A DNA stretch of 64,000 nt from assembly GCF_014522265.1 (NCBI RefSeq), contig NZ_CP017024.1, positions 3,198,001 to 3,262,000 on the forward strand. The letters run 5' to 3'. A program made the position numbers and the translations under genes. The notes under the pieces were generated by a model. The model worked only from the letters and a program-made list of their open reading frames with translations. It ran no database searches and was not told where the DNA came from. Below, piece after piece: positions 12,434-21,398 of this stretch (position 1 is its first letter; every line of letters starts with the position of its first letter). Origin of the DNA: Pseudomonas oryzihabitans. GTDB taxonomy: Bacteria > Pseudomonadota > Gammaproteobacteria > Pseudomonadales > Pseudomonadaceae.

Positions 12434-13054
12434 TTATGCCGAAGCTGGTGCCTGCGCCCTAGCGTCCGCGGTCGGCTGATGCCCATAGTGCCGCCTCAGC
12501 GTATCCATGGCCGCGTTGATGGTCTGCAGTCGACCGGTGCTGCCGCCACGATCCGGATGGTGCCGGCTGGCGAGCTGGCGATAGCGGCGGCGGATCTGGC
12601 CATAGTCCGCCGAACGATCCAGGCCGAGCAGGCGCAGGGCTTCCAGCAGTTCGGACTCGCCATTGACCAGTGCCCAGAAGTGATTGAGCAGGTTGGCCAC
12701 GTCTTCCGGCGTGGTGGTCTCCAGCTGGGTGAGATCCAGGTAATAGGCGCGCAGCGGATCGGCCACGATCAGCCCGGGCCGGGCACGCAGATAGGGTCGC
12801 AGTTCGATGCGCAGGGCGCTGATGATCAGTTCGGCGCGCTGTTCGGCACGCAGCTGGTCGCGCAGCTGGTAGAGGGCATTGAAGACGCGAAAATGCAGGC
12901 GGAAGAGTTCGTAGTTGTCGGTCACCGGGCGCGGCGGGACCAGGTGCGAACCCGCCCGACGCAAGGCCTGCAGCAACTCGTACTCCGACAGGCTGGTCTG
13001 GGCCCCGAGCAGTTCCTGATGGAGCGCCGTCATGAGCGCCTGGGTTTCGCTCAT
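12434..13054 (-). CDS. DnaJ-related protein with C-terminal J domain
   Basis: 206-residue protein of the DNAJ-related family. An N-terminal alpha-helical domain (about 1-150, beginning MSETQALMTALHQELL) is followed by a C-terminal J domain (about 150-195) with the signature HPD in RHHPDRGGS. It is presumably a co-chaperone that stimulates a DnaK/HscA-type Hsp70; the client is unknown. The start at ATG 13054 fits the family N-terminus; in-frame upstream codons run into the divergent ttcA promoter region. It probably shares a transcript with sprT. Confidence 0.87.
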   Translation of the reverse strand: MSETQALMTALHQELLGAQTSLSEYELLQALRRAGSHLVPPRPVTDNYELFRLHFRVFNALYQLRDQLRAEQRAELIISALRIELRPYLRARPGLIVADPLRAYYLDLTQLETTTPEDVANLLNHFWALVNGESELLEALRLLGLDRSADYGQIRRRYRQLASRHHPDRGGSTGRLQTINAAMDTLRRHYGHQPTADARAQAPASA

Positions 13055-13151
13055 GGCTGCCGGTCGCCGCGGACTGACGTTCGGGGTAGGGCGGCGGAAG
13101 CTTTGCGCGTAAAATGCCGGCCTTTCGTTTTTTCCTTTCGCGGATTCATCC

Positions 13152-13976
13152 ATGGGCACCCTTTCGGTCAACCAGAACAAGCTGCAAAAACGCCTGCGCC
13201 GTCTTACCGGCGAAGCCATCGCCGACTACAACATGATCGAGGACGGCGACAAGGTCATGGTCTGCCTGTCCGGTGGCAAGGACAGCTACACCCTGCTCGA
13301 CATGCTGCTCTATCTGCAGAAGGTCGCGCCGATTCGCTTCGAGATCGTGGCGGTCAACCTCGACCAGAAGCAGCCGGGCTTTCCTGAACACGTTTTACCC
13401 CAGTATCTGCAGGAACTGGGGGTCGAGTACCACGTTCTGGAACGTGATACCTATTCCGTGGTGAAGGAAAAGATCCCCGAGGGCAAGACCACCTGTTCGC
13501 TGTGCTCGCGCCTGCGCCGGGGCATCCTCTATACCTTCGCCGACGAGATCGGTGCGACGAAGATGGCGCTCGGCCATCATCGCGATGACATGGTAGAAAC
13601 CTTCTTCCTCAATTTGTTCCATGGCGGCACCCTCAAGGCCATGCCGCCCAAGTTGCGCGCCGATGACGGCCGCAATGTGGTGATCCGCCCGCTCGCCTAC
13701 TGCAACGAGAAGGACATCGAGGCCTACGCCGTCCTGCGCGAATTCCCCATCATTCCCTGCAACCTTTGCGGCTCCCAGGAAAACCTGCAGCGCAAGGTGG
13801 TCAAGGAGATGCTGCTGGAGTGGGAGCGCAAGACGCCGGGGCGCACCGAGATCATGTTCCGCGCCCTGCAGAACGTGGTGCCCTCGCAGCTGGCCGATCG
13901 CGAGCTGTTCGACTTCGCCGGTCTCAAGATCGATGACAGCGCGACCCCGCGCTTCGTCCAGGTGATGAATCTCTGA
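13152..13976 (+). CDS. ttcA: tRNA 2-thiocytidine(32) biosynthesis protein TtcA
   Basis: ATP-dependent, Fe-S-containing tRNA thiolase that converts cytidine 32 to 2-thiocytidine. The 274-residue protein has the PP-loop SGGKDS (residues 40-45) and two cysteine motifs, CSLC (C115, C118) and CNLCG further on, that hold the Fe-S cluster. It is divergent from the DnaJ-related gene. Its stop shares one base with the next ATG (TGATG), suggesting translational coupling with the following Tag-like gene. Confidence 0.96.
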   Translation: MGTLSVNQNKLQKRLRRLTGEAIADYNMIEDGDKVMVCLSGGKDSYTLLDMLLYLQKVAPIRFEIVAVNLDQKQPGFPEHVLPQYLQELGVEYHVLERDTYSVVKEKIPEGKTTCSLCSRLRRGILYTFADEIGATKMALGHHRDDMVETFFLNLFHGGTLKAMPPKLRADDGRNVVIRPLAYCNEKDIEAYAVLREFPIIPCNLCGSQENLQRKVVKEMLLEWERKTPGRTEIMFRALQNVVPSQLADRELFDFAGLKIDDSATPRFVQVMNL

Positions 13977-14647
13977 TGCGGGACTACGCTTGGCTGCTCG
14001 AATACGCCCTCAACCGCTGTGGCTCGCGTGCGGCCCTGGAAGCGCGACTGCCGCAACCGGTGGACGCCGCGACCCTGAGGTCCGTGGGCGATGACCGCTA
14101 TCTGTCGCTGCTGACCCGCCGCATCTTTCGCGCCGGCCTCAAGCACAGCCTGGTGGATGCCAAATGGCCGGCCTTCGAGGAGGTCTTCTTCGGCTTCGAT
14201 CCGGAGAAGGTGGTGCTCATGGGCGGCGAACGCCTGGAGCGGCTGATGCAGGATGCGCGGCTGATCCGCCACCTGGGCAAGTTGCGCAGCGTGCCGATCA
14301 ACGCCCAGATGGTGCTCGATTTCCAGCGCAGCCACGGCAGCTTCGGCCAGTTGCTGGCCGAATGGCCCACAGAGGACATCGTTGGCCTGTGGGAGCTGCT
14401 GACCAAGCGTGGCAACCAGCTGGGTGGCCTGTCGGCGCAGCGCTTCCTGCGCATGGCCGGCAAGGACACCTTCCTGGCGACCGACGATGTGGTGACGGCG
14501 CTCAAGGCGCAGAACATCCTCGACAAGGCGCCCACCGCCAAGCGCGATCGGCAGAAGATGCAGGAGGCCTTCAACCTCTGGCAGGAACAGAGCGGGCGTC
14601 CGCTCTGCCAGCTGTCGGTGATGCTGGCCCTGACGGTGAATCATTGA
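13976..14647 (+). CDS. DNA-3-methyladenine glycosylase I (Tag)-like protein
   Basis: 223-residue protein resembling the Tag subfamily of helix-hairpin-helix glycosylases. The core segment reads RIFRAGLKHSLVDAKWPAF, then FDPEKV, then RLIRHLGKLRSVPINAQ, close to the Tag pattern. It lacks the N-terminal Cys/Trp motif (C-x-W...YHDxEWG) and the C-terminal zinc-ligand arrangement of classical Tag, so either the substrate or the activity may differ. It is coupled to ttcA upstream and to the sirtuin gene downstream. Family membership is likely; base-excision activity is inference. Confidence 0.75.
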   Translation: MRDYAWLLEYALNRCGSRAALEARLPQPVDAATLRSVGDDRYLSLLTRRIFRAGLKHSLVDAKWPAFEEVFFGFDPEKVVLMGGERLERLMQDARLIRHLGKLRSVPINAQMVLDFQRSHGSFGQLLAEWPTEDIVGLWELLTKRGNQLGGLSAQRFLRMAGKDTFLATDDVVTALKAQNILDKAPTAKRDRQKMQEAFNLWQEQSGRPLCQLSVMLALTVNH

Positions 14648-15408
14648 CTGACGCCCTGGCCCGCGCCCGGGGTCTGCTCGCGCGGGCCGGGCGGGTGCTG
14701 TTCATCACCGGGGCTGGGCTTTCCGCCGACTCCGGACTGCCGACCTATCGCGGCCTCGGCGGGCTGTACAACGGCCTCACCGAGGAAGGCATCCCCATCG
14801 AGGCGGCTCTTTCGGGCAGCATGCTCCGGCAGCGCCCGGAGCTCTGCTGGCGCTACCTGGCGCAACTCGGCCGCGCCTGCGCCGCGGCCGTGCCCAATGC
14901 GGCGCACCAAGCGATCACCGATTTCGGCATTCGGCGTCCCGGCAGCTGGGTACTGACACAGAACATCGACGGCTTTCATCGGCAGTCGGGTTTTCCATCG
15001 GAGCGGCTGATCGAGATCCACGGACAACTGGAGCCGCTCGCCTGCATGAGTTGCGCGCAGGTCGTCGAGGAGGCCCAAGATTACCTGGCCGGCCCTTTGC
15101 CGCCGCGGTGTCCCTCCTGTGGCGGCGTGCTGCGGCCACCCGTGGTGCTGTTCGAGGAAGCCTTGCCGGTCACCGAGCTGCAGCGCCTGCAGGAGGCGGT
15201 GGAGGAGGGCTTCGACCTGGTGATCGCCGTCGGCACCACGGCTGCCTTCGGCTATATCCAGACGCCGATCGGGCAGACCCTGGCGCAGGGTGGTGACCTC
15301 ATCGAGATCAACCCGGACCGTTCGTCGTTGAGTGGCCTGGCGACCGTTCAACTCAAAAAAAGGGCCGTAGACGTCCTTCCCGGGCTTTTGAGTCACATCG
15401 AGGGCTAA
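14644..15408 (+). CDS. SIR2 family NAD-dependent protein deacylase
   Basis: 254-residue sirtuin that would remove acyl groups from lysines while consuming NAD+. It shows the NAD-binding ITGAGLSADSGLPTYRG, the QNID motif, the catalytic His in EIHGQL, and four zinc cysteines (CMSC and CPSC). No ATG is available. The best start is TTG 14644, which overlaps the TGA of the preceding gene by four bases (TTGA), so translation is probably coupled. It ends 69 bases before the first NlpC/P60 gene. Confidence 0.9.
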   Translation: MTDALARARGLLARAGRVLFITGAGLSADSGLPTYRGLGGLYNGLTEEGIPIEAALSGSMLRQRPELCWRYLAQLGRACAAAVPNAAHQAITDFGIRRPGSWVLTQNIDGFHRQSGFPSERLIEIHGQLEPLACMSCAQVVEEAQDYLAGPLPPRCPSCGGVLRPPVVLFEEALPVTELQRLQEAVEEGFDLVIAVGTTAAFGYIQTPIGQTLAQGGDLIEINPDRSSLSGLATVQLKKRAVDVLPGLLSHIEG

Positions 15409-15477
15409 AAAAACTTGCCATCTGTGATCCAGGTCGGCAAGGTGTCGAAACTTTGAAAAAACGACACGGTCGTGCCC

Positions 15478-16143
15478 ATGCCAAGGAACCGCCTCGCACC
15501 CCTCGTGCCCCTGTCTTTTGTCTGTCTGCTCGCCGCCTGTGCGAGTGCGCCGCAAAGTCCCGATGCCGTCGTTAGCCAGGATTCTTCCAATACTTCCCGG
15601 ACGTTCCAGACCGCTTCGCTGCATGGTCTGGGTGGCGCTGGTAACGGCTCCGCGCCTGTGGAGACCGAGGGTGCTCAGCAACGTCCGGTCTTTCCGCATA
15701 CCCAATCGCCGCATCAGCTCGACTGGGAGCGCGAGGTCGGCCCGCGCCAGGCGCTGCCGAATCTGGCGGACCAGATCCTCAATCGTGCCACCCAGCTGGT
15801 GGGGACGCCCTATCGCCGTGGCGGCAGCACCCTGGCCGGTTTCGACTGCAGCGGTTTCGTCAATTACGTCTTTCGCGAGCGCGCCGGCATGACCCTGCCG
15901 CGTTCCACCCGCGAGATCATCGATCTCGAAGTACCGGTAGTCAGCAAGAACGACCTGGAACCTGGCGACCTGTTGCTGTTCAATAGCAACGGCCGTGGCC
16001 GGGTCAGTCACACCGGTATCTACATGGGCGAAGGCAAGTTCATCCATTCCTCCAGTCGTCGTAGCGGCGGGGTGCGGGTGGACAGCCTGAACGACCAGTA
16101 CTGGAAGGTGAGTTTCCTGGAAGGCAAGCGCGTATTGCGCTGA
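15478..16143 (+). CDS. NlpC/P60 family lipoprotein (putative murein endopeptidase), first copy
   Basis: 221-residue outer-membrane or periplasmic lipoprotein with signal peptide and lipobox LLAAC (lipid Cys about residue 21). A low-complexity linker (about 25-90) precedes a C-terminal NlpC/P60 domain. The Cys-His peptidase residues are visible: Cys in FDCSGFV, His in VSHTGIYMG and His in KFIHSSS. The probable role is cleavage of peptide stems in peptidoglycan. ATG 15478 was chosen; a GTG two codons earlier is also possible. It is the first of a tandem pair with the next gene. Confidence 0.9.
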   Translation: MPRNRLAPLVPLSFVCLLAACASAPQSPDAVVSQDSSNTSRTFQTASLHGLGGAGNGSAPVETEGAQQRPVFPHTQSPHQLDWEREVGPRQALPNLADQILNRATQLVGTPYRRGGSTLAGFDCSGFVNYVFRERAGMTLPRSTREIIDLEVPVVSKNDLEPGDLLLFNSNGRGRVSHTGIYMGEGKFIHSSSRRSGGVRVDSLNDQYWKVSFLEGKRVLR

Positions 16144-16239
16144 GGCGTATCGCCGCGATCTTCGCCGGTGCGCCTCGAGGACCCGTCGAGGCTGCGTGGC
16201 AGGCCGACGGTGATCGATGGATAACTAAGGATGTCTCCA

Positions 16240-16776
16240 ATGCCGCATGCGGCTCGCCTCGGATTGTATTGCGCCTTCGTACTGCTGGCCGCCTGTGCCG
16301 GTAGGCCGCCTCAGGCCCCCGCACCGGTCGCCCCGGTCGTCTCCCGTCCCCTGCTGGAAAGCCAGGCCCAGGCGGCCAACGATGTACTCTTTCGGGCCAT
16401 CGGCCTGGTCGGCACCCCCTATCGCTACGGCGGCAACACCCCGGCCGGTGGGTTCGACTGCAGCGGTCTGATTGGCTACGTCTATCGCGATGCGGCTGGC
16501 GTGACCCTGCCGCGCTCGACCCGCGAGATGATCACCCTCGGCTCGCCCAATGTGGCGCGCAACGCCCTGCAGCCCGGTGATCTGATCTTCTTCGCCACCG
16601 CCGGTGGCCGTCAGGTCAGCCATGCCGGTATCTATGTCGGGGAAGGGCGCTTCGTCCATGCGCCGCGTACCGGCGGTACCGTGCGCCTGGACAGCCTGGC
16701 CAAGCCCTACTGGCAGAACAGCTACCTGCAGGCCAAGCGCGTGCTGGTCACGCCGAGTCTCGCCGGCGGCTATTGA
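16240..16776 (+). CDS. NlpC/P60 family lipoprotein, second copy
   Basis: 178-residue paralogue of the preceding gene, with a shorter linker. The lipobox is LLAAC, and the NlpC/P60 domain has Cys in FDCSGLI, His in VSHAGIYVG and His in RFVHAPR. The tandem arrangement and the shared LPRSTRE motif suggest duplication. ATG 16240 is preferred because TAAGG lies 9 bases upstream; an in-frame ATG at 16231 would leave no spacing from that Shine-Dalgarno. Likely role in cell-wall hydrolysis at the outer membrane. Confidence 0.88.
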   Translation: MPHAARLGLYCAFVLLAACAGRPPQAPAPVAPVVSRPLLESQAQAANDVLFRAIGLVGTPYRYGGNTPAGGFDCSGLIGYVYRDAAGVTLPRSTREMITLGSPNVARNALQPGDLIFFATAGGRQVSHAGIYVGEGRFVHAPRTGGTVRLDSLAKPYWQNSYLQAKRVLVTPSLAGGY

Positions 16777-16830
16777 ACCCCGTTTCGCCCGGGCCGCTCG
16801 AATGGGTATCCAGCCCGTGCGGAGCCCATC

Positions 16831-17151
16831 ATGCCCCAGGCGATACGTCTGCCGCCCCAGCCGGCTCGCTGCGAGCTGTGCGGTCGGGCGGCGCCGCTCA
16901 CCCGCCATCATCTGATCCCTCGCTCGCTGCACGACAAGGCCTACGTGCGCAAGAGATTCGACCGCATCAGCCGGATCACCGCCACCCTCTGGGTCTGCCG
17001 GCCCTGCCACAACCATATCCACCAGACCTTCGACGAAAAGACCCTGGCGCTGGAATACAACAGCCGCGAATTGCTGCTCAGCGATCCGCGCATTCGCCAG
17101 TTCGTTGACTGGCTGGCGGCCAAGCCCGATGGCTTCGTGCCCAAGCGTTGA
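16831..17151 (+). CDS. HNH endonuclease domain protein
   Basis: 106-residue protein that is almost entirely one HNH domain. A zinc-knuckle CELCG near residue 14 is followed by the RHHLIPRS core and CRPCHNHIHQTF, giving the two Cys pairs and the His-Asn-His residues. It could be a nuclease, but no toxin, restriction or phage partner is adjacent, so the role is open. It starts 54 bases after the second NlpC/P60 gene and may be co-transcribed. Confidence 0.85.
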   Translation: MPQAIRLPPQPARCELCGRAAPLTRHHLIPRSLHDKAYVRKRFDRISRITATLWVCRPCHNHIHQTFDEKTLALEYNSRELLLSDPRIRQFVDWLAAKPDGFVPKR

Positions 17152-17156
17152 GTAAT

Positions 17157-17189
17157 ACCACCCCCTGTAGAGTTTCACGTCTGGGTGGT
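17157..17189 (+). terminator. Weak possible terminator after the HNH gene
   Basis: Stem ACCACCC/GGGTGGT with a long loop of about 18 bases, then TTTCC. It sits just after the HNH stop. The loop is long and the T-run short, so this is tentative. The rest of the 279-base spacer to 17430 shows no gene. Confidence 0.35.
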
Positions 17190-17430
17190 TTCCTTCCTGT
17201 TCGGAGTGCAGGTAATCAGGATCCGAGGCAGGCAGCGTTCCAAGGGCACGCATCAGGACGAAGCCGGACCAGGGTGGGAATGTAAAGGCCGTCGTCAAGG
17301 TGCGGGTCGAAACTGTCGTCTGTATCTCACCTCCGGGGGCGAACGTCACGGCGGCTTGCCGCTGCGATTAGGATGAAGGCAAAGCCACGGCGTAATCGGC
17401 CAGTCCGATTCGACCTCACGAGGAGAGCTG

Positions 17431-18656
17431 ATGAGATCCCTGGCCCTGCCCCTGCTGGCGGGGATGCTGCTCCTGTCCAGGACCGCGCTGGTCCACGCCG
17501 ACGAGACGCCCCTGGCGCGTGGCGAATATCTGACCCGCCTGGGCAACTGCCAGGGCTGCCATACCCGTCCCGATGGCGCGCCCTTCGCCGGTGGCGTCGC
17601 CTTCGAGACGCCTTTTGGCCGTCTCTATTCGAGCAACATCACCCCGGATCGCGAACACGGACTGGGGGACTGGACGGCAGACGAGTTTCGCCGGGCCTTG
17701 CACGAAGGCCTCGGGCGCGAGGGTGAGCAGCTCTATCCGGCCTTTCCCTATACGGCCTTTACCCGCTTGAGCGACGAGGATGTCGCGGCCATCTTCGCCT
17801 ACCTGCAGGTCCAGCGCCCCGTGCCCTATGCACCGCCCGCCAACGCGCTGCGCTTTCCCTTCGATCAGCGCGCGCTGATCCGTGGCTGGAAATGGCTGAA
17901 CTTCCGTCAGGGCCCACTGCCCGCCGTGACGGACGCTCAGGTGGCGCGGGGCGCCTACCTGGCGGAGGCGGTGGGACACTGCCAGGAGTGCCATACGCCG
18001 CGCACCTGGAGCCAGGGTCTCGACAGCGGCCGGGCCTATGCCGGCGCGACCCAGCAGGGCTGGACCGCCTGGAATCTCACCGCGGATCCCCGCGGCCTTG
18101 GCGGCTGGAGCGATGCCAAGCTGGCCAGCTATCTGCGCGAAGGGCACCAGCGTGGCGAAGCCGTGGCGGCGGGACCCATGGCCGAGGTGGTGAGTGGCGG
18201 TACCCGTCATCTGAACGATGCGGACCTCGGCGCCCTGATCGCCTATCTGCGGACCCTGCCGGCGCAGCCCGGAGCGGTGCCGGCACGGGCCGAGGTGCAG
18301 CCGCCCGGGGAAACCGGGCCGCTCACCGCCGCCGAGGCGGAAAGCGCGGCCTTGCTGCAATCCGCCTGCGCCAGCTGTCATGCCCCGGACGACCGGGGCC
18401 GGCTGGTCCCTATCCGCGATCCTTCAGCAACTATTCGGCGGTGCGCGATCCCGCGGGGACCAACCTGGTGCGTGTCCTGCTCGACGGCCTCGATCGCCAG
18501 GGGCGGACCGAACATGCCTTCATGCCAGCCTATCGGGACTTGCTCAGCGATCAGCAACTGGCCGACCTGGCCACCTACATCGGCCGCCGCTTTGGCGGTT
18601 ACGCCGCCGACATCCGTGCTGCGGACGTGGCGGCCGCGCGCAAAGGAGAGAAATAG
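17431..18656 (+). pseudogene. Triheme cytochrome c of a molybdenum hydroxylase, frameshifted
   Basis: Electron-accepting cytochrome of a periplasmic molybdenum hydroxylase operon. A signal peptide is followed by three heme motifs: CQGCH (from C40), CQECH (from C184) and CASCH (from C313). After the third heme the reading frame breaks. Frame 1 continues as Cys/Trp/Pro-rich nonsense, while the expected C-terminal helix region (YSAVRDPAG, then AFMPAYRDLLSDQQLADLA) is in another frame and stops at 18656. One extra C in the CCC run near 18408-18410 would restore about 408 residues. This is either a real 1-base deletion or a sequence error. An AGGAG ribosome site precedes ATG 17431. Confidence 0.82.
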
Positions 18657-18658
18657 CG

Positions 18659-19141
18659 GTGGCGGCCATCGAATTGAAGGTCAATGGCGAGCAGCGACAA
18701 CTCGACGTCGATCCGCGCATGCCCTTGCTGGAGGCCTTGCGTGACGAACTGGGTCTCAAGGGGCCGAAGTTCGGCTGCGGCCTGGGCGAGTGTGGCGCCT
18801 GTACGGTGCTGGCGGATGGCAAGCCGGTGCGTGCCTGCCTGTTGCCGGCAGTCTCCTTTGCCGGTCGTGAGCTGCTGACCCTGGAAGGTCTGGGTACGCC
18901 TGAGGCGCCGCACGCGCTGCAGCAGGCCTTTATCGAGGAACAGGCGGCGCAGTGCGGCTATTGCATCCCCGGCATGGTGATGACCGCCCGGGCGCTGCTC
19001 GAACGCGTGCCCGATCCCAGCGATGCGCAGATCCGCCAGGCGCTGGCGGCCAACTTCTGTGGCTGCGGTACCCACTATCGCATCCTGCGGGCGGTCAAGC
19101 GGGCGGCGGTGCTCCTGCGCGACGGGCAGGCTCCGGCATGA
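18659..19141 (+). CDS. (2Fe-2S)-binding subunit of molybdenum hydroxylase (IorA-type)
   Basis: 160-residue small subunit of the xanthine-oxidase/isoquinoline-oxidoreductase family. The plant-ferredoxin-like cluster is bound by C40, C45, C48 and C60 (CGLGECGAC, then RAC). The second cluster in the helical domain is bound by CGYC and CGC further on. It passes electrons from the Mo site to the cytochrome. Start GTG 18659 follows AAAGGAGAG, two bases after the cytochrome stop. The last codons overlap the ATG of the Mo subunit (ATGA). This is the only intact gene of the three. Confidence 0.92.
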   Translation: MAAIELKVNGEQRQLDVDPRMPLLEALRDELGLKGPKFGCGLGECGACTVLADGKPVRACLLPAVSFAGRELLTLEGLGTPEAPHALQQAFIEEQAAQCGYCIPGMVMTARALLERVPDPSDAQIRQALAANFCGCGTHYRILRAVKRAAVLLRDGQAPA

Positions 19142-21398
19142 CGCTGTCGCGACGTGCCTTTCTCGGCGGCAGCGCAGTGCTGCTGCTGGGCTTCAGCCTG
19201 CAGCGACCGGTCGCCGCCCAGGTGCTGCCTGCACCGGCTGACCCGGCGGACCTGGCCAAGACCCTCGATCAGCGCCAGCTGGACGCCTGGCTGGCGGTGG
19301 ATGCCCAGGGCCAGGTCACCGTCTACAGCGGCAAGGTGGAACTGGGTACCGGGGTCAGCACGGCGTTGCGGCAGATCGTGGCCGAGGAGCTTTGCGTGGC
19401 CTTTGCCGCCACCCGGCTGATCCAGGGCGATACCCGGCTGACCCCGGACCAGGGCATCACCGCCGGCAGCAAGAGTCTGCAGGTGGGCGGCGCCCAGTTG
19501 CGCAAGGCCGCCGCCAGCGCGCGGCAATTCCTGTTTCTGGAGGGATCGCGGCGCCTGGGGCTGGATCTGGCGGTGGTGGATACGGTGGATGGCCGCGTGG
19601 TCTATCGCGGCGATCCCACCGGGCGCTTTGTCAGCTATGGCGAACTGGTGGGCGGACGACCCCTGGGGCGGCTGGTCAATCAGGCCGTGCGTACCCGCGC
19701 CGTCAAGGATTACCGCCTGGTCGGCACCTCGGTGCCGCGCGAGGACATCCCCGCCAAGCTGTTTGGCAGCTTCGATTACGTCCACGACCGGCGCCTGCCC
19801 GGCATGCTGCACGGCTGCGTGATACGGCCACCCTGCACCGGTTCGGCGCGGTTGGCGGGGGTGAGCCTGCGCGGTATCGATGCCAGCGCGCTGCCGGCTG
19901 GCGCTCGGCTGGTGTACGAGGGCGCCTTCGTCGCGGTGGTGGCCGAGCAGCCCTGGCTGGCGCGGCAGGGCGCGGCGGCGCTGCGGGTGGACTGGAGCCT
20001 GGTGCCGGACCTGCCGCTGCCGGGCGAACTCTACGCCCGGCTGGAAGCCAAGGCCGGACCGGCCGACATCCAGCAGGAGGCCGGCGATGTCGCGGGCGAA
20101 TTGGCGAATGCCGCGCAGCGGCTGGACGCCGAGTATCGCTGGCCCTATCAGAACCATGACTCCATCGGTCCCTCCTGCGCGGTGGCGGACGTGCGTGCCG
20201 ACGGCGCCACGGTCTGGAGCGGTACTCAGGGCGTCTTCCAGCTCCGGGCGGCACTGGCGGATTTGCTGGCGCTGCCGGAAGACAGTATCCATGTCATCTA
20301 TCAGCAGGCATCGGGTTGCTATGGCCATAACGGCGCCGATGACGCGGCGGCCGATGCGGCGCTGCTGTCCAAGCTGTGCGGCCGTCCGGTGCGGGTGCAG
20401 TGGAGTCGGGCCGACGAGCACGGCTGGAATCCCAAGGGCCCGGCCATGCTGCTGCGTCTGGCGGGTGGCCTGAGCGCGGCTGGTGATCTGCTCGCCTGGC
20501 GCTTCGCCAACTGGACGCCTACCCACCTGACCCGACCCAATGGCCAGACCGGCAAGGCGGCGCTGCTCGCCGGGCAGCTGGCCTACAACCTGCCGCTCAA
20601 GGGTGGGCGGGGCGGTGGCAATCGCAATGCGCCGCTGGACTACGACCTGCTCAACGTCCAGGTGGCGACCCATTGGCTGGAAGCCGGGGATTCGCCGCTG
20701 CGACCCTCGGCCCTGCGCGCCCTGGGAGCGGTCGGCAATACCTTTGCCAACGAATCCTTCATGGACGAGCTGGCCCTGGCGGCCGGGGTCGATCCGCTGG
20801 AATTCCGCCTGCGCTATCTGCAGGACCCTCGCGCACGGGCGGTGCTGCAGGCCGCCACCGCCAAGGCCGGTTGGCAACCACCCATCCGGCAGGAAAAGGT
20901 CTGGGACGGCGCCCTGGCGAAAGGGCAGGGGCTGGCCTTCCTGCACTACGAAAACGAGAACACCTATGTGGCCGCGGTGGTCGAGGTGGCGGTGAGCGAG
21001 GCGACGGGGATCCGGGTCACCCGCGTGGTGGTGGCCCATGACTGCGGTCTGATCGTCAATCCGGATGGCCTGCGCAATCAGCTGGAAGGCTGCGTGATCC
21101 AGGGCATCGCCCGGACCCTCAAGCAGGCGGTGCGTTTCGATCACCAGGGAGTGACCAGCCTGGAGTGGGGTGCCTATCCGCCGCTGACCTTCAACGAATT
21201 GCCCGAGCTGGAACTGGAGTTGATCGATCGGCCGGAAGAACCGGCGGTGGGGCCGGGGAGGCCACCACCGCGGCCATCCCCGCGGCCATCGCCAATGCCG
21301 TGGCGGCAGCGACCGGTCTGCGCCTGCGCGAGGTACCGCTGAATCGCCAGCGTCTGAGCGAGGCGCTAGCCGCTAGACGCGTTTCAGCCGCTGCTTGA
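19138..21398 (+). pseudogene. Molybdopterin-binding (large) subunit of molybdenum hydroxylase (IorB-type), frameshifted near the C-terminus
   Basis: Catalytic subunit of a periplasmic aldehyde or N-heterocycle dehydrogenase. A twin-arginine signal (SRRAFLGG, residues 4-11) is followed by the family's molybdopterin domains. One base appears to be missing from the GGGG run at 21255-21258. Frame 1 runs on as Pro/Arg-rich nonsense to 21342, while the expected tail (EATTAAIPAAIANAV, then LREVPLNRQR) lies in another frame, ending at 21398. The break falls exactly in the G-x-G-E motif whose Glu is catalytic in this family, so a true frameshift would inactivate the enzyme. The substrate cannot be told from sequence. 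The 3' end overlaps the DedA gene by 26 bases. Confidence 0.85.

Noticed and set aside
19075..21144. A 689-codon open frame on the minus strand opposite the Mo-hydroxylase subunit
   Set aside because: It mirrors the codon structure of the real gene and shows no recognisable motif or start signal.
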